Shown in pieces: positions 1 through 8,684 of a DNA stretch of 64,000 nucleotides; position 1 is the stretch's first letter, and each line of letters starts with the position of its first letter. A program made the translations under genes and the position numbers. The stretch is from Alphaproteobacteria bacterium. Its GTDB lineage: Bacteria; Pseudomonadota; Alphaproteobacteria; Micavibrionales; Micavibrionaceae. The stretch lies in assembly GCA_009995595.1 (NCBI GenBank), contig JAACPE010000001.1:930001-994000 (forward strand), written 5' to 3'. Below the pieces are notes generated by a model. The model had not been told where the DNA came from. It was given only the letters and a program-made list of their open reading frames with translations, and made no database searches.

Positions 1-1
1 C

Positions 2-220
2 CCTTATTTCATTGCCGTAACGGATATGAATGGGGTCGTCTTAGCAAAAGAAGTCTTCGCTGTCGCCATGTCCTTTGAACAAGGGGAAGAAGCAGTCCAA
101 ACAATTGAAACCATCCGCCAAAACTTGCCTCTTGAGGCCGATGGTTCACTCCCAAATTATAAAATGCAAGTCGGCTTCGAACTCACCGATGAACAATTAA
201 ACTATAATAGCGGGCTTTAA
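2..220 (+). CDS. C-terminal end of a conserved alphaproteobacterial hypothetical protein (cut by left edge)
   Basis: The reading frame is open from base 2, so the start lies outside the window and about 72 residues are visible. The visible part alternates short beta-like stretches (YFIAVTD near the beginning, KMQVGFELT near the end) and ends shortly after a TDEQLNYN motif. I recall this 'IAVTD...GFQLT.EQL.YN' pattern from uncharacterised alphaproteobacterial envelope proteins, but that is memory, not a search result. Its stop overlaps by four bases the end of the convergent gene on the other strand. No function is assigned. Confidence 0.7.
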   Translation, partial: PYFIAVTDMNGVVLAKEVFAVAMSFEQGEEAVQTIETIRQNLPLEADGSLPNYKMQVGFELTDEQLNYNSGL

Positions 221-1188
221 ATTTGCCACGGCTTTTTAATCCCCCCGATAGCAAGGGGTGATCTGTCATTTTTAAGGGGCTGATGCGTCACGGGATCAAC
301 CTGCCCCACCCTATTCTCAAACACGCCGCGCTTGGCCGTAAAAACAACATGATCAGGGTCGCCGTGTTCACGTTTGTAAGCCATAATCTTCTCACGTAAA
401 GCGTCGTTGTCCTGACGCGAAAACTCTGGATTTGTTAAAATATGTCGTCTTACATGGGGGCGCATACCACTGACACCTGTCTGGCTCAATCCTGCATTGG
501 GATGTGCAATTTTTTCTTCTAAATTTTCTATTCTTCGCCCGAAAGTATCAGCATCAACTAACAAACGTTGATTAAGTAATATTTTTTCCGCTGCCTGAGG
601 ATGCCTCACTCTCAGCTTATCCCAATTGCCATACATCAATTTACTAAATAATCCTTGATCACGGTTTGGGTAGCGTTCTCCATTTTGGTTTGGTTTATGA
701 TGTGCGTTGTCATAAGCAACCAATAATTTCGTTAGTAATGCAGACTGCGTAATTTCATTTGTGAGTGCCATACCATCAAGAACAATATTTCTTAGGGCTT
801 TTTGCTCTTGCTCTAGGGCATGTTGCAGTCTAGCGCGCTCTTGCTCGATGGCATCTTGGGCATCTCTTTGCACCTTTGCAATCATATCTTCTGCACTTGC
901 TAAACGCGCCTGCACAATTTCATGTTGCCACACGGCAACATCATCATGATCAGGGTTTGCATTGATACTATCTGCAATAACGCCAGCCTCATGTTGCAAA
1001 TACAATAACTCATCTCCATAGAGCAGTTCACAGCCGCCCTCTTGAACATCATAAAATTTAACTATTTTCGATACGTCCAGCGTCCGTCTCTCAACAGCGC
1101 CCTGTTCAACCACTTCTATAAAGAAATCATCCCGAGGCTGTTCACGTTTACAACCTTGAGCCGCACCATCAAAATCGTTCATATCCAT
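217..1188 (-). CDS. Hypothetical protein with central coiled coil
   Basis: A 323-residue protein I do not recognise. Residues about 95-140 are rich in Glu, Gln, Arg and Ala in heptad-like spacing (for example AIEQERARLQHALEQEQKAL) and probably form a coiled coil. The N-terminus is acidic and the C-terminus is basic and proline-containing. There is no signal peptide or membrane segment, so it is probably cytoplasmic. Base composition is more AT-rich than the phosphatase gene next to it. ATG at 1188 is used; a second ATG two codons on is equally possible. It is transcribed away from the left-edge gene's 3' end and may be an accessory gene. Confidence 0.7.
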   Translation of the reverse strand: MDMNDFDGAAQGCKREQPRDDFFIEVVEQGAVERRTLDVSKIVKFYDVQEGGCELLYGDELLYLQHEAGVIADSINANPDHDDVAVWQHEIVQARLASAEDMIAKVQRDAQDAIEQERARLQHALEQEQKALRNIVLDGMALTNEITQSALLTKLLVAYDNAHHKPNQNGERYPNRDQGLFSKLMYGNWDKLRVRHPQAAEKILLNQRLLVDADTFGRRIENLEEKIAHPNAGLSQTGVSGMRPHVRRHILTNPEFSRQDNDALREKIMAYKREHGDPDHVVFTAKRGVFENRVGQVDPVTHQPLKNDRSPLAIGGIKKPWQI

Positions 1189-1257
1189 ACTTTCATCTTA
1201 TTGTGATAAGACTTCAATACAAAAATTATGACAATAAATCAAGAGTATTATGGTTAT

Positions 1258-2040
1258 TTACCCTAAAACGCTGCTTGGTCTGCGCGGCATCATATTGACC
1301 CGTAAATCCCGCACCGCATCACCCTCAAGGACAGCGGCAGTCAAATGCCTACCAAAATAAAGCCCCGTATCGACATTAATACGGCTCGGCTTGATCTCAA
1401 TTTCTGAAACTGATGTATGCCCATGCACGACGCGCTTTTCATGGATAATATCATTATCCAAAAACCCTTGGCGGATCATAATCAAATCTTGCTTCTTTTG
1501 CTTGTGAAGCGGCACGTGCGGCACAATCCCCGCATGCACAAAAACATAATCCCCGCACACATACATCAAGTCGAGATTATTCAAAAACTCCATATGCGCC
1601 GCAGGGACTTTTTCTTTTAATTTATCCGCAAGCATTTCAACCTGCCCACTTAACGGCTTATCCATATCCGCATAGACATCATAACTCGCCAGCGCATAAA
1701 TACCGCCCCAATCCAGCCAGTCTTTACGCGGCCCTTGCGGAGATTTCATAAATTCAATCATCGCGTTTTCATGATTACCCATCAAAAATCTGTGCTGAAT
1801 ATGCGGCGCGTTTAGCTCGCGATCCATTAAACACTGAATGACCTGCGCGCTTTCTGGGCCGCGGTCAATGTAATCACCAATATAAACAATTTGCGGATCA
1901 TCAACGGGATTGGCCTCAATATCCGCCTCAATCAAACGGTGCATCGCCTCTAGCTCATGGACATAACCATGCACATCACCAATCGCATAAATGCGCGTGC
2001 CTTCAGGTATTTTATACTGCGGATTATTTTCACTTCCCAT
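1258..2040 (-). CDS. Metallophosphoesterase, PPP-type serine/threonine phosphatase family
   Basis: A 260-residue calcineurin-like phosphoesterase. The metal-binding signatures appear in the expected order: GDVHG near residue 22, GDYIDRGPES near residue 56, GNHENA near residue 90, and later histidines in VFVHAGI and VVHGHT. These ligate two metal ions in PPP-family phosphatases and in bacterial PrpA/ApaH-like enzymes. The length fits a bacterial stand-alone catalytic domain with no fusions. The substrate (phosphoprotein or nucleotide) cannot be told from sequence. It is divergent from the HDAC-like gene with only 28 bases between the two starts, so the promoters must overlap. Confidence 0.9.
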   Translation of the reverse strand: MGSENNPQYKIPEGTRIYAIGDVHGYVHELEAMHRLIEADIEANPVDDPQIVYIGDYIDRGPESAQVIQCLMDRELNAPHIQHRFLMGNHENAMIEFMKSPQGPRKDWLDWGGIYALASYDVYADMDKPLSGQVEMLADKLKEKVPAAHMEFLNNLDLMYVCGDYVFVHAGIVPHVPLHKQKKQDLIMIRQGFLDNDIIHEKRVVHGHTSVSEIEIKPSRINVDTGLYFGRHLTAAVLEGDAVRDLRVNMMPRRPSSVLG

Positions 2041-2068
2041 GATTTTACTTTAGCCATAAAGTTTCCAA

Positions 2069-3010
2069 ATGAAAACCGCGATTTATACAAGCCCTGTGTT
2101 TTTAAAACACGATACAGGGCATAACCACCCCGAATGCTCCGCCCGCATGAAAGGCCTGTTTGACCTTTTTGATACGGATCTAAAACACGTTGAGCAAAAA
2201 GAATTTTACCCCGCAGCGCCCGAGGACATCGCCCTCGCCCACCATGACCATTACATCGATGACCTTATGGATAAAATCCCCGATACAGGCACCGCCGCCG
2301 TCGACGTCGCAGGGGAATGTATCCTCTCCCCCGCCTCATGGGACGCGCTGATGATGGCGGCTGGCGCTGGCTTAACCGCCCTGAATGATATCATAGACGG
2401 CGACATCACCCGTGCCTTTTGCGCGATCCGCCCCCCAGGACACCACGCCGAAGCCTCCAAAGCCATGGGCTTTTGCTTCTTTAACAACGCCTTCATCGCC
2501 GCCCGCGCCGCCCAAGAAAGACACGGCCTGCCCCGTATCGCCATTGTCGATTTTGATGTCCATCACGGCAACGGCACCGATGCCCTCACCCGCGCCCATA
2601 ACATGGCCAACCCCGATAAGCCAATCCTTTACATCTCAAGCCACCAACACCCCCTCTGGCCGATGACTGGCTTGCCGTCGGATAACACCGACCACATCAT
2701 CAACATCTCCTTGCCCGAAGGCACAAATGGCGCGCAAATGATGAAAGCCTATGAGGACCTCGCCTTTCCTGCCCTTCATCTCTATGAACCTGATTTAATG
2801 ATTCTCTCCGCCGGCTTTGACGCGCATAGGGATGACCCTTTGGCGGGTCTGGCGCTCCATGAAGAGGACTTTGCCACTCTCACAACCGCCTTGGCCGATA
2901 TCGCCAATATCCACGCAAAAGGGCGCATCCTGTCACTTTTAGAGGGCGGCTATAACATCATTGCCCTGAAATCCAGCGTCCATGCCCATATAAATGCTTT
3001 ATTGAAATAA
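2069..3010 (+). CDS. Histone deacetylase / acetoin utilisation family deacetylase
   Basis: A 313-residue class II HDAC-like amidohydrolase, expected to remove acetyl groups from lysine or from acetylated polyamines or small molecules. Recognisable motifs are GHNHPECSARM (substrate pocket), RPPGHHAE (catalytic His pair), DFDVHHGNGT (zinc ligands), SAGFDAHRDDPLAG (zinc-binding Asp) and LEGGYN near the C-terminus, so all catalytic elements look intact. In many alphaproteobacteria this gene precedes xseB-ispA-dxs, the order found here, so it likely belongs to that transcription unit. The natural substrate is not known from sequence. Confidence 0.93.
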   Translation: MKTAIYTSPVFLKHDTGHNHPECSARMKGLFDLFDTDLKHVEQKEFYPAAPEDIALAHHDHYIDDLMDKIPDTGTAAVDVAGECILSPASWDALMMAAGAGLTALNDIIDGDITRAFCAIRPPGHHAEASKAMGFCFFNNAFIAARAAQERHGLPRIAIVDFDVHHGNGTDALTRAHNMANPDKPILYISSHQHPLWPMTGLPSDNTDHIINISLPEGTNGAQMMKAYEDLAFPALHLYEPDLMILSAGFDAHRDDPLAGLALHEEDFATLTTALADIANIHAKGRILSLLEGGYNIIALKSSVHAHINALLK

Positions 3011-3065
3011 ACGCCAATCTGACATACACTCTCCCTCGCTAAAGACACAGGATAAGACGCAGGAT

Positions 3066-3308
3066 ATGACCGATAAAGCACCCGATCAGATGAGCTTTGA
3101 AGAATCGCTCCAAGAACTTGAAAAAATCGTTCAAAACCTTGAAAGCGGGAAAGCCCCCTTGGAAGAATCCATCTCCGCCTATGAGCGCGGCATCACCCTC
3201 AAAACCCAATGTGAAAAGAAATTAAAAGAAGCCCAAGAGAAAATTGAAAAAATCACCATGACCCCTGATGGTCAACTGGGCACTGTGCCTTTTACCGTGA
3301 ACGAATAA
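3066..3308 (+). CDS. xseB: Exodeoxyribonuclease VII small subunit
   Basis: An 80-residue XseB. The family core (MSFEESLQELEKIV followed by LESGKAPLEESI.AYERG) is present, forming two helices that bind the XseA large subunit. Exo VII degrades single-stranded DNA in repair. xseA is not in the window, as is common because the subunits are usually unlinked. ATG at 3066 follows an AGGAT sequence closely. It sits 55 bases after the HDAC-like gene and 45 before ispA, matching the conserved alphaproteobacterial order. Confidence 0.95.
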   Translation: MTDKAPDQMSFEESLQELEKIVQNLESGKAPLEESISAYERGITLKTQCEKKLKEAQEKIEKITMTPDGQLGTVPFTVNE

Positions 3309-3353
3309 GAACGAAATAATTTAATAATAAGCTAGTTACAGGAAATATAAAAA

Positions 3354-4262
3354 ATGCCTTCACCGCGCGACGCCTCGCCCCGCCTTCAAAAAGCTCTCAA
3401 TGACAATCTTGATGCGGTCAATAAAACCATGTCGCGGCTGCTTCCTGAAACAGAACTGGCAGAAAAAAAGCTCTTTGATGCCATGCGCTACGCCGTTCTG
3501 GCCGGTGGTAAACGCCTTCGCCCCTTTATGGTCATTGAATCCTCTAAACTCTTTAACGTTGATTCAGTGCGCGCGCGCCGCGTTGCCGCTGCCCTTGAGA
3601 TGGTGCATTGTTACTCCCTTATTCACGATGATTTACCGGCGATGGATAACTCTGACAAACGCCGCGGCAAACCGACAGTTCACAAAAAATATGACGAAGC
3701 AACCGCCATTTTGGCTGGTGATGCCCTGCTCACCCTTGCCTTCGAAGTGCTATCAGACCACGACACCCATCCTGACCCGCATGTGCGTATTGAATTGGTA
3801 CGTAAACTCGCTATTGCCTCTGGCGGGCATGGTATGGTTGGCGGTCAAATGCTCGACCTTATAGGCGAAACGGAAGAATTCGACCTTGGCACAATTTCCC
3901 GTATGCAGCGCATGAAAACAGGCAAGCTTTTCGCCTTTGCCTGCGAAGCTGGCGCGATACTGGGTAAAGCAGACGAGCCACATAAAAAAGCACTCTGCAA
4001 CTACGCCTATGACCTTGGCCTTGCCTTCCAAGTAACCGATGATGTATTGGACGTTGAGGCAGACCCCGATGTCATGGGCAAACCTGCCAATCAAGACGAG
4101 CAGGCCGGCAAATCTACCTTCGTCTCCACAATGGGGAAAGAACAAGCAAAAATGCGCGCCGAGATGCTATCCCATCAGGCAATCCGCCACCTGCACATTT
4201 TCGACAGCCGCGGCGAAATGCTCAAAGAACTCGCTCTTTATGTTTTAGAACGCCGCGCTTAA
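3354..4262 (+). CDS. ispA: Farnesyl/geranyl diphosphate synthase (short-chain polyprenyl synthetase)
   Basis: A 302-residue trans-prenyltransferase that condenses IPP with DMAPP/GPP to make FPP. The first aspartate-rich motif (DDLPAMDNSDKRRGKPT, around residue 92) and the second (DDVLD, around residue 228) are both intact. GGKRLRP near the N-terminus binds IPP. DDLPAMD has the two-residue insertion typical of type II bacterial FPP synthases, arguing for a short-chain product, unlike the second synthetase at 42.1 kb. It follows xseB in the conserved cluster that ends in dxs, so precursor supply and use are co-located. Confidence 0.95.
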   Translation: MPSPRDASPRLQKALNDNLDAVNKTMSRLLPETELAEKKLFDAMRYAVLAGGKRLRPFMVIESSKLFNVDSVRARRVAAALEMVHCYSLIHDDLPAMDNSDKRRGKPTVHKKYDEATAILAGDALLTLAFEVLSDHDTHPDPHVRIELVRKLAIASGGHGMVGGQMLDLIGETEEFDLGTISRMQRMKTGKLFAFACEAGAILGKADEPHKKALCNYAYDLGLAFQVTDDVLDVEADPDVMGKPANQDEQAGKSTFVSTMGKEQAKMRAEMLSHQAIRHLHIFDSRGEMLKELALYVLERRA

Positions 4263-4307
4263 TCTAAATTTTATCATCCTCTGAGAAACGTTACAGTATC
4301 TCAATCG

Positions 4308-4628
4308 CTAAAGCTTTTGCACCAGCTTTAGAATGGGTGCATGGGGCGTGTTGTAATAAACTGGCTCATCTTTTGGCACTTGCACATCGTAAGGGCCTTC
4401 AAAGACGTTAATCCATGCCGCTTTCAATTTACCCGCAATATCGCTCGGGATTTCGGTGACATCTACCTCTTCAAAAAACACAAGAACGCGCCGCGCACTG
4501 GGATATTCCGACAAAAAAACACGCCCTGCCTCAATGTCTTCTTGAAGGGCATTATACACCGCCCCAAAAACATCAATATGCGTCACAACACCGCTTGGGG
4601 ATTGCTTCACATCATACATACAACTCAT
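4308..4628 (-). CDS. Hypothetical 106-residue protein
   Basis: I do not recognise this protein. It mixes predicted strands and helices (RVLVFFEEVDVTEI, LKAAWINVFEGPYDV) with no signal peptide or membrane segment, so it is probably a small cytoplasmic alpha/beta domain. An upstream in-frame start exists at 4685, but a TTGACA box lies at 4676-4681 on the same strand and an AGGTG site precedes the ATG at 4628, so 4628 is preferred. The gene interrupts the usual ispA-dxs neighbourhood and points against it, suggesting a lineage-specific insertion together with the YciI-like gene. Confidence 0.65.
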   Translation of the reverse strand: MSCMYDVKQSPSGVVTHIDVFGAVYNALQEDIEAGRVFLSEYPSARRVLVFFEEVDVTEIPSDIAGKLKAAWINVFEGPYDVQVPKDEPVYYNTPHAPILKLVQKL

Positions 4629-4651
4629 AACACACCTATATTTTTTGATGT

Positions 4652-4681
4652 TTTGTAAAATACCATAAAGGTTTATGTCAA
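4652..4681 (-). promoter_or_regulatory. Candidate sigma70-type promoter for the 106-residue gene
   Basis: On the minus strand TTGACA (4681-4676) is a perfect -35 match, followed at 18 bases by TACAAA (4657-4652), a 4/6 match to -10. A start of transcription near 4645 fits the chosen ATG at 4628 and excludes the longer reading frame. Confidence 0.35.
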
Positions 4682-4727
4682 CCAATTATTGATAGCCAAG
4701 CGCGCTGCGAGTCGCTACAAATATTCT

Positions 4728-5042
4728 ATGCAATATGTCATAATCGCCAAAGATGCCGAAGATGGCGAAGCGCTGAACAGACGCCTCGCTGCGCGCGCAG
4801 ACCATGTTTCCTATAGTGATGAGGCCGTCAAACGCGGCGAACAAATCATCGGCGCTGCGCTTTTAGACCGCGAAGGGGACATGCGCGGCTCTGTCATGAT
4901 CGTGGATTTTGAAAATGAGGCTGCCCTCAAAGACTGGCTCGATAACGAGGCCTATGTTCGCGGACAAGTCTGGAAAGACATCGACATCCTCCCCTGCCGC
5001 ATCGGCCCCTCCTTCAACCACTGCCTTCTAAAAAGAGCTTAG
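4728..5042 (+). CDS. YciI-like protein
   Basis: A 104-residue YCII-related protein with a dimeric alpha+beta (ferredoxin-like) fold. It starts MQYVIIAKDAEDGEALNRR and keeps the family layout: the His-containing first helix (RADH), GAALLD.EG.M.GS.MIVDF, then DWL..EAYV.GQVW..I.I.P. The biochemical role of most YciI proteins is unknown; some act in degradation of chlorinated aromatics. The frame extends 13 codons upstream, but the ATG at 4728 matches the family N-terminus. In alphaproteobacteria this family sits near various housekeeping genes, so context adds little. Confidence 0.85.
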   Translation: MQYVIIAKDAEDGEALNRRLAARADHVSYSDEAVKRGEQIIGAALLDREGDMRGSVMIVDFENEAALKDWLDNEAYVRGQVWKDIDILPCRIGPSFNHCLLKRA

Positions 5043-5418
5043 AGTCTTCCCCATATTTGATTCAATACCTCCAAATACTTCACGATGAACAAAAATAATA
5101 ACCCCTGCATATTTATAAATATTATGTAAATTTGACATAGATCTCTCTAATGTGGTCAAATGAATTATAGGCAATGGAATCACCATCACGCATATAAAAA
5201 CTAAACAAAGGCTGGGCATCATGGACGATCATTTTAAACTTTATGCAACATGCGATGAAAACGGCAAAGCATCAGCCGTGTTGGTTTTATTTGAACTCGG
5301 TGATAAAATTAGTGAGAAAATCAAAGATACCATGACGCCCTCATTAAAAGCCTTCCCTGCATAATTTTCCAAAAATACTGGTCATTTCGATACGATGGGG
5401 CTATAACTAACCCCTATC
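5043..5418. other. Sparse 376-base gap upstream of dxs
   Basis: AT-rich stretch with no well supported gene. A minus-strand frame (5028-5222) and a short plus-strand frame (5221-5364, listed separately) start back to back at 5221/5222. I see no tRNA, hairpin terminator or clear promoter. In related genomes ispA and dxs are usually close, so this gap may hold a decayed insertion. Confidence 0.5.
5221..5364 (+). CDS. Possible 47-residue small protein
   Basis: ATG at 5221 opens a 47-codon frame, ending in TAA, that reads like ordinary protein (MDDHFKLYATCDENGKAS, then a hydrophobic LVLFEL stretch and a lysine-rich helix). An AAAGG lies about 13 bases upstream, a poor spacing for a ribosome site. 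It could be a real short gene or the remnant of a longer one. It has no recognisable family. Confidence 0.28.
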   Translation: MDDHFKLYATCDENGKASAVLVLFELGDKISEKIKDTMTPSLKAFPA

Positions 5419-7347
5419 ATGGCCAAAGAAAAATTACAGACACAAACAGGCGCTGGCGCCTCACAAACACCCTTGCTCGATCAGGTTCATATTCCTGCCG
5501 ATATGAGGGGTTTTAGCGATGAGCAGCTCACACAACTTGCCAAGGAACTGCGTATAGCAACCATTGACGCCGTCTCCAAAACAGGCGGGCATTTGGGCGC
5601 GGGGCTTGGCGTGGTTGAACTCACCACCGCCATTCACGCCGTGTTCGACACCCCCGATGACAGGCTCATCTTCGATGTCGGGCATCAATGTTATCCGCAC
5701 AAAATCCTGACAGGGCGCCGTGACCGCATCACAACACTCCGCCAAGGCGGCGGGCTTTCGGGGTTTACAAAAAGAAGCGAAAGCGAATACGACCCCTTCG
5801 GCGCCGCCCACAGCTCGACCTCCATCTCAGCAGGCCTTGGTATGGCCGTTGCCCGTGATTTACAGGGTAAAGACAACCATGTTATTGCCGTTATCGGTGA
5901 TGGGTCCATGTCCGCGGGCATGGCGTATGAGGCGCTGAACAATGCAGGCGCGCTCAAATCCAACCTCATTGTAATCTTGAACGATAACAACATGTCCATC
6001 GCCCCACCCGTTGGCGCGATGAGCAAGTATTTAACAAATATCGTATCCTCAAAACCCTATCTCACCGCCCGTGAGGCCGCCAAACGCGCCGCAAGCTTGC
6101 TGCCCGAGCCTTTGCAAAAAGCCGCCAAACGCGCCGAAGAAACCGCCCGCGCGGCCCTAGGCGGCGGAACACTCTTCGAAGAAATGGGCTTTTATTATGT
6201 TGGCCCCGTCGATGGTCACAACATGGCCGAGCTTTTGCCCATTTTACGCAAAATCCGTGACAGCAAAGAGAGCGGCAAAAACGAAGGCCCCGTGCTCATT
6301 CACGCCATCACCAAAAAGGGCAAAGGCTACGCCCCCGCTGAGGCCGCGCCCGATAAAATGCACGGCGTTGCCAAATTTGATGTTGTCACAGGCAACCAAT
6401 TTAAACCCAAAAGCAACATCCCCAGCTACACCAAAGTCTTCGCCCAAAGCCTGATTACAGAAGCCAAGCTGGACAATAAAATTGTCGGCATCACCGCCGC
6501 CATGCCCGATGGTACAGGCATGGATTTATTCGGCTATGAATTTCCCGAGCGTATGTTTGACGTCGGCATTGCCGAACAGCACGCCGTGACCTTTGCCGCA
6601 GGGCTGGCGGCCGAAGGCATGAAGCCCTTTGCCGCAATATATTCGACCTTCCTGCAGCGCGGCTATGACCAAGTGGTGCATGACGTTGCCTTACAAAATC
6701 TGCCCGTTCGCTTTGCGATGGATCGTGCAGGGTTGGTTGGCGCGGACGGTCAAACCCATGCGGGCGCATTTGATATCGCCTATCTGGGGTGCCTGCCCAA
6801 TATGGTCTTGATGGCCGCGGGGGATGAGGTTGAACTGATGCACATGGTTGCCACCGCCGCCGCCTTTGACGATGGGCCAATCGCGTTTCGATATCCGCGC
6901 GGCGAAGGCCTTGGCCTTGATCTGCCCGCACGCGGCAGCATCATCGAAATCGGCATCGGGCGCATTGTCCGCGAAGGGGACGAGGTTGCCATTTTATCCT
7001 ATGGCGGCAGATTAGGCGAGGCCCTCAAGGCTGCCGATCAGTTGGCACAAAACAACATAAACGTGACCATCGCCGATATGCGCTTTGCCAAGCCCCTTGA
7101 TGAAGCGCTCATCCGCACCCTTGCCAAAAACCACAAGACCCTGATCACCATCGAGGAAGGGTCAATTGGCGGCTTTGGCTCTTATGTGCTTGAATTTTTA
7201 AACCGCGATGGCTTGCTTGATAATGGCAAGGTGAAACTGCGCACGCTCCACCTCCCCGACACCTTCCAAGACCACGACACCCCCGATAAGCAATACGCAC
7301 AAGCGGGATTATTGGCGGCGGATATTTTGAAGGTTATTAAACAATAG
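5419..7347 (+). CDS. dxs: 1-deoxy-D-xylulose-5-phosphate synthase
   Basis: A 642-residue DXS, the thiamin-diphosphate enzyme that joins pyruvate and glyceraldehyde-3-phosphate in the first step of the MEP isoprenoid pathway. Visible elements are [27 protein letters not shown], the ThDP/Mg motif [18 protein letters not shown] with the downstream NDNNMSI, the transketolase pyrimidine domain with [15 protein letters not shown] (catalytic Glu), and a C-terminal transketolase domain with [10 protein letters not shown]. Length is normal and nothing is missing. It supplies precursors for ispA upstream and the polyprenyl synthase at 42.1 kb. Confidence 0.97.
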   Translation: MAKEKLQTQTGAGASQTPLLDQVHIPADMRGFSDEQLTQLAKELRIATIDAVSKTGGHLGAGLGVVELTTAIHAVFDTPDDRLIFDVGHQCYPHKILTGRRDRITTLRQGGGLSGFTKRSESEYDPFGAAHSSTSISAGLGMAVARDLQGKDNHVIAVIGDGSMSAGMAYEALNNAGALKSNLIVILNDNNMSIAPPVGAMSKYLTNIVSSKPYLTAREAAKRAASLLPEPLQKAAKRAEETARAALGGGTLFEEMGFYYVGPVDGHNMAELLPILRKIRDSKESGKNEGPVLIHAITKKGKGYAPAEAAPDKMHGVAKFDVVTGNQFKPKSNIPSYTKVFAQSLITEAKLDNKIVGITAAMPDGTGMDLFGYEFPERMFDVGIAEQHAVTFAAGLAAEGMKPFAAIYSTFLQRGYDQVVHDVALQNLPVRFAMDRAGLVGADGQTHAGAFDIAYLGCLPNMVLMAAGDEVELMHMVATAAAFDDGPIAFRYPRGEGLGLDLPARGSIIEIGIGRIVREGDEVAILSYGGRLGEALKAADQLAQNNINVTIADMRFAKPLDEALIRTLAKNHKTLITIEEGSIGGFGSYVLEFLNRDGLLDNGKVKLRTLHLPDTFQDHDTPDKQYAQAGLLAADILKVIKQ

Positions 7348-7357
7348 GGAATTACGA

Positions 7358-8647
7358 ATGAATGATACAGAGAACTTTAAATCTCATATTTTGAGCTTTT
7401 CTAAAAATATAGAATTGATTAGAGATTTCATCAATATGGTAGAGCCTTTATTAACTAAAGAGGGGAAAAAACAAGCCAAAAAAGATGCCAAACATTTATT
7501 GCCACTAGCTTATTTATCAGACAATGCTGGAAAGCTCTCAGCAAAAGACAAAAAAGCTATGACCCAAATAACTGGTATAAAATCAGTAAAGCAGATAGGA
7601 GATAATGGACTTGCTATCACGGTCTCTGATCTTAGTAAATTCAAAGGTATCGAGCAGGCTCTAAAAAGAGCAGAATTCTCTTTTGATAGGTCTAATTTTC
7701 TTTATGAGACTTCTCTGATTAGCCTTATAAGTGCAACAGAGTGGTTCTTTTGCCAAACTTTAAAACTTCACTTTAGTCGTTACCCAGATATCATTACAGA
7801 AAAAAGTGGCCTATCTTTTACATTTAAAGATCTTAAAAATTTCAAAACTATAACAGATGCTCAAAACTATTTATTAGAACAAAAAATAGATAGCATAATA
7901 CGAGGTAGCTTTATTAATTGGATAGAGTATTTAAATACCACCCTAAAAATTAACACTAAAAATTTTAGTGCTTATCTTGACGATACATATGAGTTTTTTC
8001 TTCGAAGAAACTTAATGGTTCATAATCGCGGAATAGTAAATAATACTTATAAAAATTTTCTCCCTAAAAAGTTAAATTCTAATGACCAAATCAATATTGG
8101 CGATAAATTAAAAGTTAATAAAGAATATTTAATTCAAAAATCTTATTTGATAGAAATAATCTTTCTAGATATCGCGTCACAATTTTGGTTCAAACAAATA
8201 AAAACTGAAACAGAAATGAATGAATTTACTACAATCTATAACAATAACATTATCTATGAGCATCTTAAAGAAGAGCGATATGAAGTAGCATCTCACCTAT
8301 CTAAAATAATGATGAACAATATGAAGTTACCCGAAAAAGATAGGGTATGTGCTCAAATAAATTATTGGATTGCTGAGAAATATATGGGTAACTACGAAAC
8401 AATTAAAGACAGTATCATAAGCAGTGATTTTTCAGCTAAAGATAATATCTTCTTATTAGCAAAGTTAGCTATCACAGAAGATAATAAAAAGTTTTTTAAT
8501 TTACTACCTTACGTTGCAGAACCTAAAGGAAGGCTAACTGAAAAAGACCTTCAAGAGTGGCCTTTATTTAATTTACAGAGAAAAAATAAGAGAAAGTTTG
8601 GAGAAGCATTAAAAGCGATAAGAGAACTTAAAGAAGAAGCTGCTTAA
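7358..8647 (+). CDS. HEPN-motif protein, candidate ribonuclease of a defence or toxin type
   Basis: A 429-residue, markedly AT-rich gene 10 bases after dxs. Residues 217-222 read RNLMVH inside a helical region (FFLRRNLMVHNRGIV), matching the HEPN active-site pattern R-N-x3-H (RX4H). Helical segments before it (ETSLISLISATEWFF, residues 117-131) fit the first HEPN helices. HEPN proteins are often metal-independent RNases in abortive infection, toxin-antitoxin and CRISPR systems. Residues 1-110 are lysine-rich, and the C-terminal third looks like helical repeats (YEHLKEERYEVASHLSK onward). No antitoxin or partner gene is adjacent. The assignment rests on the motif and fold-like pattern only. 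Confidence 0.6.
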   Translation: MNDTENFKSHILSFSKNIELIRDFINMVEPLLTKEGKKQAKKDAKHLLPLAYLSDNAGKLSAKDKKAMTQITGIKSVKQIGDNGLAITVSDLSKFKGIEQALKRAEFSFDRSNFLYETSLISLISATEWFFCQTLKLHFSRYPDIITEKSGLSFTFKDLKNFKTITDAQNYLLEQKIDSIIRGSFINWIEYLNTTLKINTKNFSAYLDDTYEFFLRRNLMVHNRGIVNNTYKNFLPKKLNSNDQINIGDKLKVNKEYLIQKSYLIEIIFLDIASQFWFKQIKTETEMNEFTTIYNNNIIYEHLKEERYEVASHLSKIMMNNMKLPEKDRVCAQINYWIAEKYMGNYETIKDSIISSDFSAKDNIFLLAKLAITEDNKKFFNLLPYVAEPKGRLTEKDLQEWPLFNLQRKNKRKFGEALKAIRELKEEAA

Positions 8648-8650
8648 GCA

Positions 8651-8679
8651 TTGACACTACAGGAATAAAATCCTATATT
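8651..8679 (+). promoter_or_regulatory. Strong sigma70-type promoter, probably leaderless
   Basis: TTGACA at 8651-8656, 17-base spacer, TATATT at 8674-8679. Transcription should begin about seven bases on, at or next to the ATG at 8685, leaving no room for a ribosome binding site. This suggests a leaderless mRNA for the next gene. Confidence 0.55.
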
Positions 8680-8684
8680 GTCAT

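Noticed and set aside
4308-4331. Hairpin CTAAAGCT...AGCTTTAG as a terminator for ispA
   Set aside because: It lies in the last codons and stop of the opposite-strand gene and has no T run after it on the ispA strand.
5028-5222. Minus-strand 64-residue frame upstream of dxs
   Set aside because: No ribosome site, no family, overlaps the YciI-like gene and is AT-rich by chance; composition is not protein-like.
6491-6931. 146-residue frame antisense to dxs
   Set aside because: Arg/Pro/Gln-rich shadow of a strongly conserved gene; no initiation signal.
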